Shown here: in pieces, positions 1 through 11,271 of the stretch | Position numbering within the stretch: position 1 is the stretch's first letter | Layout of the letters: every line of letters begins with the position of its first letter | From: Benincasa hispida | Taxonomy: Eukaryota; Streptophyta; Magnoliopsida; Cucurbitales; Cucurbitaceae | Length of the DNA stretch: 64,000 nucleotides | Direction of reading: 5' to 3' | NCBI RefSeq assembly: GCF_009727055.1 | Contig: NC_052354.1 | Span: 37,996,543 to 38,060,542, forward strand | Notes under the pieces: model-generated | What the model saw: the letters and a program-made list of their open reading frames with translations, nothing else | Told to the model about the DNA's origin: nothing | The model's database searches: none | Program-made: the position numbers and the translations under genes

Positions 1-249
1 CGCAACTCAACCTAAGGTTCCTAAAGGATAGTAGAAAAGATCTTTTGGTGGTTTACGACTAGTGCAGGAGTAGATTGCAGCTGAATTCGTGATTTGAAGT
101 GAGTCTTCAAAGGTATTGCTAAAACCCTCTTTTCATTTGATGAACATGCTTAGTTTAATGCTAAAATTGATGAATTAGAGTGCTTAATGATTTTGTTTTC
201 TTTCGCTGCATGCTTGTTGAAACTGACACTCGGAGACTATCGTTCTGTA
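1..249 (+). repeat. 3' end of a copia-type LTR (fragment)
   Basis: No gene is visible. The stretch resembles the last 200-250 bases of the B/C copia LTRs elsewhere in the window: a 'gtcttcaaaggta' word is followed by an AT-rich tail with 'gaacatgcttagttta', as in the ends near 14 kb and 18.8 kb. It runs directly into the G1 gag sequence without a recognisable primer site. The upstream part lies outside the window, so identity and boundary are uncertain. Confidence 0.35.
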
Positions 250-285
250 CAAACTTAAACCAGGACTTGTGCATCTCTTGTCTAC

Positions 286-1848
286 ATTTAGAGGACACCC
301 CGACGAGGAGATCCGCACAAACACTTGAAAGAATTTCATCTAGTATATGATGGAATGTGCTCGCATGGGGTAACCCAAGAACAACTTAATCTTACGGCAT
401 TTTCCTTCTCTTTGAAGGATGTGACCAAATATTGGCTGTACTACTTGCTGACGGGATCCATCACTATATGGAATGGTATGAAAAAGAGGTTCTTAGAAAA
501 CTTTTTCCTTGCATCTAAGGCATATAATATTAGAAAATAAATTTATTGCATTAAGCAAGTTGTAGGAGAGTCACTTTATGAATATTGGGAAAGATATGTA
601 CAACTTTGTGCTCAATTCCCCCATCATCAAATTTCTGAACAATATCTTATCCAATATTTCTATTTAGGTTTTCCTCCATCGGAAAGGAGCAACATTGATG
701 TTGGCGCTGGAGGAGCTTTAGCTGACAAGATGCCCATCAAAGCTAGTCAACTCATATCCACTATGGCGGAAAATTCTCAGAATTTCAAATCAAGGACTCT
801 CGACCACAACATTGATCAATCCAAAAAGGTAAGTGAACTTAGAACTCAAGTCTCTAATCTTGTGTCTCTTTTTACACAGATTGCCCAAGGCAATCTTTCT
901 CAAGTTAAGACATGTGAAGTAACCGGACATACTTCCAAAACTTGACCACAAGCTCAAGTGAATGCAATAAGAGGCATAAAAAGAAGTACAATCCACATGG
1001 GCAAACCTACAATCAAGTGTGGAGAGATCATCCTAACTTCAAGTGGGATTTTAAAGACACCAAATCTTTCCAATAAGAAATAGGACAAGGCTTCACCAAT
1101 TTGGGGACTCAAATAATCCAACTAAAAACCATGGTGAGCAAGCTAGAAAGCAAGTCATCTGGAAAGCTTCCAGCCCAACTGGAGCACGCGAATATAAGTG
1201 CAATAACTCTTAAAGTGGAAAGGATATTCCCTCCTCCTCCTCCTCTCAAGATGCAACCCGGTTCAATCCCCTTCAAAGAAGCAAGAAAAGATGATAAATG
1301 AACAAGAGAGCAAGGTAAGTGAACCAAAGGAGACTCCCATTTTTCCCGAGGTGTATGATTACTCTCCTCCTAATGTAGAATCCTATATACCTAAAGGACC
1401 ATTTCTTAGTAGATTATCAAGGCCTAAGGGACAAGATACCAATTTAGAGATTGTTGAGAAGTTCAAAAAGGTACAAATTAACATCCCTTTTAATTTGCTT
1501 AATCCTATTCAAAAAATACCTAGGTATGTTAAATTTTTTAATGCCTAAAAAATGTAGAGATCCGAGAATGTTTACCTTGCCATGCAAAATAAGAGAAAGA
1601 ATCATTACGCATACTATGCTAGATTTAGGTGCTTCAATAAATGTCACGCCTTACCATGTTTATAAAGACCTAAAATTGAATGGCCTACAAAAAACTAATG
1701 TTTGCATACATTTAGCCAGCAAGTCATACATACAACCTCTAGGCATAGTTGAGGATGTCTTATTGAGAGTAGGTGAATTGATTTTTCCAGTTGATTTTTA
1801 TATCTTGAAAATGGATGAACCTTAAACTACGTCTTCTTCTAATATTTT
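286..1848 (+). pseudogene. G1 gag and start of protease (broken)
   Basis: The capsid-like retrotransposon gag domain is read at about 310-945: motifs 'DPHKHLKEFH' and 'GVTQEQLNLTAFSFSLKD', then a conserved 'W..M...FLE.FF..SKA' stretch. An in-frame TAA at 538-540 splits it, and translation continues in the same frame afterwards. Later blocks need frame changes: 'YNPHGQTYN' and 'WRDHPNF' (about 985-1045), a TAA near 1075, then the gag-protease linker (1101-1548). The protease begins about 1555 with the retropepsin-like active site 'LDLGASINVTPYHVY'. The reading ends at 1848 because copia T is inserted there; the same protease resumes at 7413. Role in an intact element: capsid formation and polyprotein cleavage. 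The gene is dead here. Confidence 0.88.
1844..1848. other. Target-site duplication of copia T, left copy
   Basis: ATTTT lies immediately before the LTR start TGTTAGG. It is identical to the five bases after the other LTR (7413-7417). Five-base duplications are normal for copia integration, and this one fixes both element ends. Confidence 0.93.
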
Positions 1849-2617
1849 TGTTAGGCCTACTTCCGTATATTTGATGAATTCAGCCAAGATGATGAAATAC
1901 TTGTGAGACCTTTGTTTGTTGATCCAAACGTGAGCCCAGTTCTTTTGCCCCAAAATTACTTTAATTTGGTAGAAAACTTGGCTATTAAACGCCCACGATT
2001 TTCCAGCTGATGCTTTACACGTGGTTTGAACCACTACTCTTTGTTTGATGGAAAAATGAAAGAAAAAACCTTTTTCTAATGGGTGGTTAATGCATAATTA
2101 ATTTTCTTTCTCTTTCTTTTGCTCTCTTGTTCTCTCGTTCTCTGCCTTCTGAATTCCTTACACTTTCTTCTAACTCGAATGTCTTCTTGTTTGATCTGTG
2201 CGACTGCTTTGAGTAAACGATGGAAGAATCATGCAATCGTGTAGACGATGGAAGAAGAAAATAGAGAACGATCATGCAATCATGTAGATGATAAGAAGAA
2301 AGAGAATGGTGAATGACTATTCAATCGTGTAGACGATGAGAAGAAAGGGAAGGAGATGCACAACGATATACGTGGTTCGGCTTATTGAAGCCTACGTCCA
2401 TGGGAAGGAGAGAGTTTTATTAAGAGCTAAGTCACAGATTCTTTCTTTTTACAGATTTTCAAGTTCTTCTTGAAGCTATATATGTTGTATCTACAAAATT
2501 TGTAAATGATGAGTATTTACACTAATTTCTTATACAAGTAGTTACAATAACTAACTGTAAAAGTTAAAGAAATGTGAAATAGTTCTAGAATGTTGAATGT
2601 TGAACTTATATTCTTCA
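1849..2617 (-). repeat. T 3' LTR
   Basis: 769 bp, TG...CA ends as read on the plus strand (TGTTAGG...TTCTTCA). It pairs with 6649-7412. The middle (2228-2345) holds three imperfect tandem units about 44 bp apart, each centred on 'ATCGTGTAGACGAT' or a variant. Confidence 0.94.
2228..2345. repeat. Three tandem ~44-bp units in the T LTR
   Basis: Units start at about 2228, 2271 and 2316. Each has 'CAATCGTGTAGACGATG' or a one- to three-base variant, followed by a purine-rich 'GAAGAAAG' tail. The same three units occur in the other LTR at about 7024, 7067 and 7112, so the triplication predates this insertion. Confidence 0.85.
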
Positions 2618-2632
2618 AATCTCCACCTTAAG
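2618..2632 (-). other. T polypurine tract
   Basis: On the minus strand 'TTAAGGTGGAGATT' lies directly upstream of the 3' LTR. A purine-rich stretch here primes plus-strand DNA synthesis in LTR elements. Confidence 0.75.
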
Positions 2633-2673
2633 CTCAACATACAAGCTCTTCTCCTTCCGGATTTAACATGTCT

Positions 2674-5600
2674 TCACCCTTTTTCAGGAAACAAAAACCC
2701 GATCTGACCAAGACAGTTTGCAAGCTTAAGTTTACTCACAGGTTTGGTAAGCATGTCAGCTGCGTTTTCGGTGGTATGAACTTTTAGCACCTCGACTTCC
2801 CCTTTCTCTATTCTGTCTCTTACAAAATGATAGTTGATGTCTATGTGTTTGGTCCTTGAATGATACTGAGGGTTTTGGGAAAGGTGAATGGCACTTTGGT
2901 TATCACAGTAGATTTTTACCACAGTGTTTCTTTTATTGCTTCTGATAAAGCCATGTACTCTGCTTCTGTGGTTGACAATGCTGTGAGTGATTGTAATTTT
3001 TCTTTCCAACACAACAAATTAGGGCCAAATAAAAATAGATAACCTGTTAGAGATCTTCTTTTGTCTTGGTCACCTGCAAAATCTGAATCAACATATCCAT
3101 ATAGCTCTAAATTTGATTCATTAGTACTTTGATATGTTAATTTGGACTGTTTAGACCAAATTAGATATCTTAAAATCCATTTTGTTGTTTTCCAATGTCT
3201 TTTTCCAGGGTTAGACATATATCTACTGACTAGACTAGTGCTGTATGATAGGTCTGGTCTAGTAGATATCATTAAGTACATTAGACTCCCTACTACTTGA
3301 TTATAAGGAATTGATTGCATTTGAGTCAAATGTTCTATGTCTGTTTCTTTTGGTGAATTTTCTGAGGAATGTTTAAAATGAGTAGCAATTGGTATAGTGA
3401 CTGGTTTTGCATTAGTCACATTAAATCTGTTGATTACTTTTTCACAATAGCTTAGTTGGCTAATGGTTAGAGTTGAGGAAGTTCTGTCCCTTTGAATTTC
3501 AATCCCAAGGATCTTTCTAGACTGACCCAAGTCCTTCACGTCAAATTCTCTCTTTAAGAGATTTTTGACATGAGTTAACTCCTCCTTAGATTTTTCTGCT
3601 AGTAACATATCATCAACATAGAGTAATAGATAGACTTTGTCCTTATAGGTAGAAGAATTAATATAAGAACAAATATCATAGGAACTTCTTTAAAATCCAA
3701 TACTCTCTATGTAGTCATTAAACCTTCTGTACCACCATCTATGGGATTGTTTTAGACCATATATTGACTTATTTAGGAGACAGTATAGGTCTTCCTTTCC
3801 TTTTTCCTCAAACCCTTTAGGTTGAACCATATAGATAAGCTCATCTAAGTTTCCATGTAGGAAGGCAGTTTTAACATCTAGTTGATCTAGTTCTAGATTG
3901 TACTGAGCAACTAGAGATAAAAGTAGCTTAATAGAGGTTTGTTTCACTATTGGTGAAAAAAATTTAAGTACAGTTTATTCCTTTTCTCTAAGTAAACCCT
4001 TTAGCCACTAACCTTGCCTTGTACCTAGGCTTTTCTTTTTTGGTAGAACCCTTCTTTAGTTTATATATCCATTTAGAGGCTATAGGTTTACACCCTTTAG
4101 GAAGAGAAGCTAGGGTCCAGGTATTATTGACAGTGAGTGACTCCATCTCTTCACACATAGCTTGAATCCAAGACCTAGCATTAACTGCCTCTTCAAAATT
4201 GGCTGGTCCTTGGTCATTAGGAGCTATTGTGGCATTTAAAACTAGGTTCATATAGTTAGTTTCAGTATACCTAGCTAGAGGAACTATCACTCTTCTTTGT
4301 CTATCCGTAGGCAAGGAATACTAACTTAAATCAGGTACAACTTCAGTATTCCCTGTATTCTCATTTGAGACATCCTCTTCTTTTTCTTCTAATTCTATAG
4401 AACAGTTTTGGTTAGTGGAAGAAACTTTAGGTGACTCCACCTGAATCCTAGCAGTGTTAGGGCTATTAGGAACTTCATAAGATGTCTTTTCTTTTTGCAT
4501 AAACATTTTTTTTTCTGAAAGTGACATCTCTGCTTATAATAAACATTTTCTCAATAGGATTCCACATCTTAAATCCTTTGACTCCCTTAGAAAACCCTAC
4601 AAACATACACTTTACTGCCCTACATTTTAATTTCCCTTGATTTAATTGAATATAACCAACACATCCAAATACCCTTAGGATTTCTAAGTTAGGTGGATGT
4701 GTGGTCCATTTTTCTTCAGGAGTCAAAAAATTTAGGGACGAATGTGGACACCTATTTAAGGTGTACTCTATGTAGCTTGCAGCCTCAACCCAATATTTTT
4801 CACTCAGAATTGCATCTAATAGGAGACATCTAACCCTTTCCATGATTGTTCTATTTAGTCTTTCAGCTACTCCATTTTGTTGAGGAGTGAATCTAATAGT
4901 CCTATGCCTAGTAATTCCTGTTTCTTTACAGAATTTGTTAAACTCTTCACTACAAAATTCCAGTCCATTGTTAGTTCTTAGGTATTTAATTTCTTTAGAA
5001 GTTTTTTCCTCTATCATGAGTTTCCATTCCTTAAACCTATCAGACACTTGATCTTTAGTTTTAAGGAAGTAAACCCAACTTTTTCTAGAGAAGTCATCAG
5101 TAAAAGAAAGTAAATACTTTGAGCCACTTAGGCTAGGTGTAGGAGCTGGACCCCATAGGTCAGAGTGTATATAGTCTAGGATAGCTTTTGTGGTATGTTG
5201 TGCTTTAGTGAAACTTTGCCTTGTGGCTTTCCCTAAAACACAGTGTTCACAAAAGGTTAGATTTTCTGAGAGACCTTTAGGGAGAATCCCTTGATTAGAT
5301 AGGACTTCTAAGCCTTTAGCACTAATGTGAGATAACCTTTTGTGTCATACATCAGCCTCTGTGATCTCATTTATGGTGGCAACATATGCCCCTGTCATCA
5401 TTTCAACTCATTTGACCACAAATAAGTCATTTATCTTTTCCCCAACTAATATCACTTTAGAATCCTTTAGCATCTCAAGGGTTCCTTCTTTACCCCTGTA
5501 CTCACACCCAATAGCATCTAGCATATCCAAGGAGAGTAGATTTCTCTTAAGTAATGGAACATATCTTACATTCCTAAGAAGTTTGATGGTTCCATCCTTA

Positions 5601-6593
5601 AGTTTCATGGAAACAGAGCCAATGCCTTCTATTTTATAGCCTTGGTTATTTCTCATATATACCATTTTTCCTTCTATTTCTTTAAAGGTGTTAAACCAAG
5701 GTTTCATTGAGGTCATGTGATAGGTGCATCTGGAATCTAGAACCCAATCATGTTTTCCTAGAGGGTTTACATGATTGGATTTGTCTAAAGTTGAGGCTAA
5801 AGCATCTGAGTAGATGAAGGATCCTTCTACAACAGATGCTTCAGGCTGTTTGCCTTTAGAATCCATTTCTTTCTCTTGATTCTTTCTTTTTGAGATAAAA
5901 TAGTACTTAATTAGATGTCCCTTTTTCTTACCGTACTTGCATTTTATTTTCTGTTTTGATTTATTTTCTTATGAGTTGTGGGTTTTTCTATCTTTTGAAT
6001 GGTTTTGTTTAAAGTTTCCTTTTACAAATAGACCTTCACCACTAGGTTTATCCTTTCTATCAATCTGTAACTCAAGCTCTCTAGCTCTTAGGGTTGAGAT
6101 TATAGTGTTTGTGCTTATACATACTATCCCTTCCATACTTTAGAACATTTTTTATTTCTTTATACGGTTCAGGTAAGGAGTTTAAAAGCACATAGGCCTC
6201 ATTTTCATCACCAAGTTTTCCTTCTAGAGATTTAAATTCAGCAACTATTTTCTTGAACTCATCTAAGTTATCAGTTAATGTTTTAGATGAATCCATTTTA
6301 AATGTGAATAATTTCTCCCTAAGATACATTTTGCTAGGAAGATCTTTAGTAGCATATAACTCTTCTAGCTTAGTCCATATCCTATATGTAGTTTCTTGAT
6401 CTAAAACTTGTCTAAGAACACTGTCACTAAGATTTAGAACCAATGTACCATAGGCTGCCAGCTCCCTGTCTTCCTTTTCTTGATCTGTCACAGTGGCAGG
6501 GAGTGTTGATGGGTCAAGGAGGGCTCTGTGGGCTTTCTACTGGTCGAGAATCGCCTTGATCTTGTCCTTCCACTGTCCGAAGTCTCCTTCCAT
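2674..6593 (-). pseudogene. T gag-pol polyprotein (copia), multiply broken
   Basis: It starts at ATG 6593-6591 (MEGDFGQWKDK), just past the primer site, with an in-frame TAG at 6539-6537. The gag capsid region runs to about 6085. A frame change follows, and the zinc knuckle near 5940 is degraded: 'CKYGKKKGHLIKYYF' keeps only the first Cys and the His. The protease is at 5866-5410, with active site 'LDSRCTYH' (DSG changed to DSR). TGA codons interrupt the stretch before the HHCC integrase finger 'HKRLSH...CEHC'. The integrase core keeps 'HSDLWGP' and 'QQNGVAERLNR', but the second catalytic Asp is Asn ('LRTNNGLEF'). The RT has 'YVDDMLLA' (about 3600) and 'GSLMYLMISTRPDL'. RNase H ends with 'ADMLTKP' before a TGA at 2676-2674. 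Further frame breaks lie near 4320, 3970 and 3690. It is non-functional. Confidence 0.93.
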
Positions 6594-6633
6594 CGAATTT
6601 ATCCACCTCAAACCTTGATCTTGTAAGTCTTTT

Positions 6634-6645
6634 GCTCTGATACCA
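6634..6645 (-). other. T primer-binding site (initiator tRNA-Met)
   Basis: Minus-strand TGGTATCAGAGC, three bases inside the 5' LTR. It is the standard complement of the 3' end of plant initiator methionine tRNA and primes minus-strand cDNA synthesis. Confidence 0.95.
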
Positions 6646-6648
6646 CTT

Positions 6649-7412
6649 TGTTGGGTCTGCTTCTGTATATTTGATGAATTTAGCCCAGATGATGAAATAC
6701 TTGTAAGGTCTTTCTTTGCTGATCCAAACGTGAGCCCAGTTCTTTTGCCCTAAAATTACTTTGGTTTGGTAGAAAACTTGGCTATTAAATGCCCACGATG
6801 TTTCAGCTGATGCTTTACACGTGGTTTGAACCACTACTCTTTGTCTGATGAAAAAATGAAAGAAAAAACCTTTTTCTAATGGGTGATTAATGCATAATTT
6901 TCTTTCTCTCTCTTTTACTCTTTTATTCTCTCATTCTCTGCCTTCTGAATTCCTTACACTTTCTTCTAACCCTAACGTCTTCTTGTTTGATCTGTGCGAC
7001 TGCTTTGAGTAAACGATGGAAGAATCATGCAATCGTGTAGACGATGGAAGAAGAAAATGTAGAACGATCATGCAATTGTGTAGACGATGAGAAGAAAGGG
7101 AATGGTGAACGACCATTCAATCGTGTAGACGATGAGAAGAAAGGGAAGGAGATGCACAACGATATATGTGGTTTGGCTTATTGAAGCCTACATCCACGGG
7201 AAGGAGAGAGTTTTGTTAAGAGCTAAGTCACAGATTCTTTCTTTTTACAGATTTTCAAGTTCTTCTTGAAGCTATGTATGTTATATCTATAAAATTTGTA
7301 AATGATGAGTATTTATACTAATTTCTGATACAAGTATTACAATAACTAACTGTAAAAGTTAAAGAAATGTGAAATAGTTCTTGAATATTGAATGTTGAGC
7401 TTATATTCTTCA
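6649..7412 (-). repeat. T 5' LTR
   Basis: 764 bp, pairs with 1849-2617, with the same three-unit array at 7024-7140. It should contain the promoter of the element on the minus strand. A C/T-rich block (about 6895-6970) is the longest low-complexity part. Confidence 0.94.
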
Positions 7413-7417
7413 ATTTT
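7413..7417. other. Target-site duplication of copia T, right copy
   Basis: ATTTT, identical to 1844-1848. The G1 protease frame continues directly from here ('LLRKPFIKTAKTR'). Confidence 0.93.
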
Positions 7418-7630
7418 ACTAAGAAAACCCTTCATCAAAACTGCAAAAACCAGAATTGTTGTAGATAAAGGGTCTTTGTCGGTAGAATCTTGATGGAGAA
7501 GTAAAATCATTCAACATTTATGATGCTATGAAATTTCCAAAAGTTTATTTGTCTCTTTGCTCCATTGATACGCATGATGAGATAGATGATATTGTTGATT
7601 CCATGTTGTATGAAATTTTTGTTTGGTAGC
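7413..7630 (+). pseudogene. G1 protease, C-terminal part
   Basis: Continues the gypsy protease interrupted by copia T. The conserved block 'LLRKPFIKTAKTR' followed by 'VDKGSLSVE' is present, then a TGA near 7493, then 'FNIYDAMKFP' in a shifted frame. The reading stops at about 7628. Downstream (7630-8050) is AT-rich sequence with no recognisable reverse transcriptase, so the pol core has been deleted or is beyond recognition. Confidence 0.82.
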
Positions 7631-8050
7631 TACCTCTATAGATTATGTATTTTATTGGATTTCTCATAATTCTTCTCATGGATCTCTTAATTTTTGCGCT
7701 CATAATGTTTCAAACAAAAAACATTTTTCTAATTCTTCTCTTGAAATTTGCAAAAATGATCACTTCAAAAGATGATGATTTAAAATTCTCCAACAATTTT
7801 TGCTAAAATGTTGATACTTTAAAAATAAATTCAAAATCTCAAAACAAATTTTGTTTGAAAGAGGAACATTCAACTCATGATTCTAATTCTAATTTTGTTT
7901 GTAATAACAAAAACAAAAATAAGGCTTCTAACTTTTGCTCTATTTTTAAAGTGCAGTTAAAAGGAATTGAGACCAACACTCTCGCATCTCTAAGAAGAGC
8001 AAATTCTTGGGTAGTTGTTTCAAGAATTCCAAGAAGAAAGGACTAAAAAG
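7631..8050 (+). other. G1 decayed linker, pol core missing
   Basis: AT-rich sequence with open stretches of low complexity (Asn/Lys/Ser-rich, for example 7855-8046). No RT, RNase H or integrase motif is visible in any frame. A complete gypsy element would have about 3 kb of pol here, so an internal deletion is inferred. Confidence 0.6.
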
Positions 8051-8190
8051 ACCGAGAATTTTGATCTTCCTTGAAACAGGGAAAATTTTCAAGGTGAACG
8101 GGCACAAGCTTAAAGTCTACAATGAAGGGTATGTAAACCAAGTTCGATTGGACTTGCATTTGACTAATCCCTCATACATGTGATCCCCCT
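8051..8190 (+). pseudogene. G1 integrase C-terminal remnant
   Basis: The frame reading 'GKIFKVNGHKLKVY' followed by 'NQVRLDLHL' is the characteristic end of plant gypsy polyproteins. This type of basic tail follows the integrase core and terminates a few residues later, here at TGA 8180-8182. Nothing of the catalytic core precedes it. Confidence 0.7.
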
Positions 8191-9817
8191 CTTCACCAAT
8201 GTCGATCAAGCAACGCTAAAAATTTGCAGAACATGATGAATTTTCTCTTTCTTTTCATTTTCATTTTTTTTCAATAAATAAAAGAATGAAAAAATATTTT
8301 ATTTTTATTTTTCTTTGTAGGTAAACTCAAGAAAAAGGAAAGGTTAAAAAAAACAAAAGAATAAACAATCACAAAAACCAGTGAGTTTCTCTCTACATCC
8401 CTTACTTTTTGTTCTTGAACATATATGCATAATTTAAACATTGAGGACAATGTTCAATTTTTATGTTGGGGGTGGGAGACATTACATGTTTTTTATATTC
8501 TTATTTTTTTATTTTGGAATAGAAAAATGAGCCCTACTTACTTTTTTGCTCTATAATGATATAAAAATGCATGTCTGGAATCCTTGAGCATTTGAGCTCC
8601 GGTTAGATTTAGATTTTGTCATTTTGATATTTTGATATCTTGATTATATGTTTGTGGCTCTACGATGATGACTTTGAGATTGTGAATCATGATTTCTTTT
8701 TTATTCTCTAAAAGACTATTTTACTATAAATGAATAAATGTATGATTGATTGAATGTATGAAAACATAAAACAAAAGAATCACATTCATTTTGTTTTATA
8801 TTCTCATTAGATTTTTACACAATCGTTTCTTTCTTTCGATGAAAATTTTGATGATACACTCATTTTAGCAAAGATGGAAACAAAATTTTAGACATTTTAA
8901 AATTTATAAACAAAATTTTGAAACCATTTTTTCAAATGATTTTTTTTTCTTTTAATTTCATAAAAATTCAAATGCTTTGTTTTTATGTTTATTTAGAATC
9001 TTAGATCTTTAGAAATGTCATTTCTACTCGATTTTCTTTGTTACCCTGATAGTACAACTTTTGGTCTTTAGAACAACCAACTTATTTTAGAAGCAAGTCT
9101 AGAAAAAGAGGAAAAATAGGGCCTAGTGTTAACAAAAGAGAAAAAATTGCTAGCACATAAAAATAAATTAAGCAAGCTTACAAAGATAACATAATTGCCA
9201 CTAACATGTGTGTGTGCACATGGATAGAGGAGAAAAGAGCTACCTCCATTATGCCTAGTTAGGGCCTACGAGAAAAGAGTGATAAGTTTTCGACGGTCGG
9301 AGTGTGAAAGATATCCCTCTATCCATGCACACGCACACGTTAGGTAAAAGAAATGCCAATTAATATTTGTGTGCGTGAGTTTATAAAAGGCACCCTTGTC
9401 TTAGAATTGTCTCCCTTTTTTGCAAGTTTAGGTATATATTAGATCGATAACTGAGTCAGTGTAGGGTGAAGAGAATTGAGAGTTAGATGGAACCTTTCCA
9501 CTAGCCTTAGACTCTTAAATAAACTAAAACTTTGCACTCGTTTCTTTTATGACTTCGCAAGAAAAAAATTTTGTTTTAAAAAATAAGTCTCAATTGATTG
9601 TTAGTAAATTCTAACTTTAAAAATGTTTGTTTGTATCAATGCATCCTTGATTGTTGAGAAAAGAGTTAAGAATCAAATATTTGGGTAAATCAAGGAGCAT
9701 ATAACAATTTGAATGAACAAATAAATGAACAAACAAATAAGCGATTCATATTTTGACTGAATGTATGTTTTCAATTTTACTTACTCGGGACGACCAAGAG
9801 CTAAGTTGGGGGTATTT
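8191..9817 (+). other. G1 non-coding 3' region with two polypurine tracts
   Basis: No coding potential. 'AACATTGAGGACAATGTT' (8439-8456) followed by 'GTTGGGGGTGGGAGA' is a landmark of this gypsy group, found after the last codon. A second tract, 'AAGTTGGGGGTA', lies directly before the LTR (9803-9814) and is the likely plus-strand primer. A long inverted repeat (9202-9230 with 9315-9342) sits between them. The rest is AT-rich. Confidence 0.65.
9202..9342. repeat. Long imperfect hairpin in G1 3' region
   Basis: The left arm 'TGTGTGCACATGGATAGAGG' (ending 9230) pairs with the right arm around 9315-9342, which contains 'CCTCTATCCATGCACACGCA'. Arms are about 27 bases with few mismatches; the loop is about 85 bases. 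Confidence 0.75.
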
Positions 9818-11271
9818 TGATACGTTTTGAAAACAATTGTATTTTACTTGTTAACTCCCTCGATTTTATACTATTTATTTGCTTAATATGTCAATTTTAT
9901 AGGTAAAATAGTCCCAATAGCATTTTAGAATCATTATAATAAAATTGGATGAAATTGGAGCAAAAAGGACAAAAAATATAGCCAAAGAAGTCAAAATTGA
10001 GCTATGGATCAAAGGAAGAAAACAAAAGAAGGAAGAAAATATGAAGATATGCATATTTTTTGCCAACCGTCTTTTGTGCGTCATTAAAAGTAGATTTCTG
10101 CTATCTGTCATTGTTTGTTTGTCATTAAATGATCAAGACAAAATGCTGATATACAGAACACTTTGCAACGTTATACAGATTTTGATAGAAAGATAAAAAA
10201 AAAAAAAAAAAAAAATGTGCGCATATGCAAGGGAGCATTGCAATGCTTCCTACTAGCGTTGTCATGCTGCAAAATCAATGTAAAAGCAGTTTTTCAGCCA
10301 TTTTAACATGGAGAGACTCATTTTTACGATTTTGGGAGCTTTTTTCTGTATTTTTTATAGAGATTTCCATAATTTTCTTCATTTTTTGTACAAACTCCAA
10401 GACTCAATGGATTTCTTGAAGATTTTGCTACTTCATGAGTAGGTAAGTTCCTTTTTCTTGGAGATTATGTTTGATTAATCAATGCTTGAGGCTTTTCTTC
10501 TAATTTATTCTTACAATTTATTGTTCTTGAATGTTCTTGCTAAAATTTGAATAAAATATTTTAAAGATTGAATTGACAACTCAGTTTTTATAAGTTTTTT
10601 AATGCAAAATTACATAGCTCTATAACAAATTTGTAATTAGATTACAATAATTGCTAATCTTTGAATGAGAATTTGAACTTTTTCTTATTTTCTTGAAAAG
10701 ATTTGCTAGTTTATGACATTCAAATTAATCAATCTTGATTTTAGTCTTCTTAATTTTAAGAATGTCATAGTTAAGAAAACCCAAGAATTCATGCAATTTA
10801 GGAATTATATGTGGAATGCCTTTAGGAAGCATTTATGAACTAAATTAGGGTTAATTGACCAATTTAGGTTAATTGGCTAATTAGGGAATCAGGGCTTAGC
10901 CTTAAAGAAATATGGAACAATTGAATTTCTTAAAATCAATTAAGTCTATGATAGAATTAGGTTAATCTACATAAAATCTCCAAGATCCTTTATCCATTGA
11001 AATTCTTGCATAATTTCTTTCATACTCTCTCTCTCATTAATTTCATTACCAAAATTTCATATCAATTCTTGTTTTACTTTTACTTTGTTTCTTAAAACCA
11101 ACAAACCCTCTTCCCCCCCTTCCCCTCCAATTTGGATTTCAAAACTCAAATTTTCCAATTAATAAAGGTTCTCTGTGGATCGACCTCATATTTCCACTAT
11201 GCGTTAGTATTAGTAGTTGTGCGTGTTTTACAAATTCTATTTTTTTGGGTTAAGTTGAACTAACGACATCA
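9818..11271 (+). repeat. G1 LTR
   Basis: 1454 bp, from TGATACGTTTTG right after the polypurine tract to '...CTAACGACATCA'. The last 110 bases contain 'TTCTCTGTGGATCGACCTC' and 'GTAGTTGTGCGTG', typical of the end of this gypsy LTR class. A 21-A run lies near 10195-10215. The bases following the LTR, 'TTTTTAGCTCGAACA', look like a decayed gypsy primer site, so this could alternatively be a 5' LTR of another copy. Confidence 0.75.

Larger units (their letters stand above)
1849..7412 (-). mobile_element. T: near-complete Ty1/copia element
   Basis: A 5564-bp element on the minus strand. It has a 5' LTR (6649-7412), a methionine-tRNA primer site, a gag-pol pseudogene (6593 down to 2674), a polypurine tract and a 3' LTR (1849-2617), flanked by ATTTT duplications. 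Order gag-protease-integrase-RT-RNase H is copia. The 'YVDDMLLA' RT motif and gag type fit the Tork/Tnt1-like lineage (inference). The two LTRs differ at about 19 of the first 210 aligned positions by eye, mostly transitions, so the insertion is old. It interrupts the G1 protease codon series cleanly. Confidence 0.95.
250..11271 (+). mobile_element. G1: degenerate Ty3/gypsy element, host of copia T
   Basis: Parts in order are gag (about 286-1300), aspartic protease (1560-1848, resuming 7413-7630), a remnant of the integrase C-terminus (about 8060-8185), a non-coding 3' region (8190-9817) and an LTR (9818-11271). Reverse transcriptase, RNase H and the integrase core are missing between about 7630 and 8060, so the element has an internal deletion and could not move by itself. 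The 5' LTR is not in the window. The protease type and LTR-proximal sequence are those of plant gypsy elements with large non-coding 3' regions (Athila/Tat-like); this lineage call is an inference. Confidence 0.75.

Noticed and set aside
1949..2034. Conserved 70-106-codon minus frames (1822-2034 and 6514-6834) starting 'MVQTTCKAS'
   Set aside because: They lie in the two T LTRs and match because the LTRs are copies of each other, not because of protein conservation; differences include frame-breaking changes.
5340..5639. 99-codon plus-strand frame
   Set aside because: Antisense shadow of the T protease/pre-integrase region; no family features of its own.
6634..6645. tRNA gene remnants at the TGGTATCAGAGC sites
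   Set aside because: Only the 12-base primer complement is present at each site; no tRNA body or folding potential around it.
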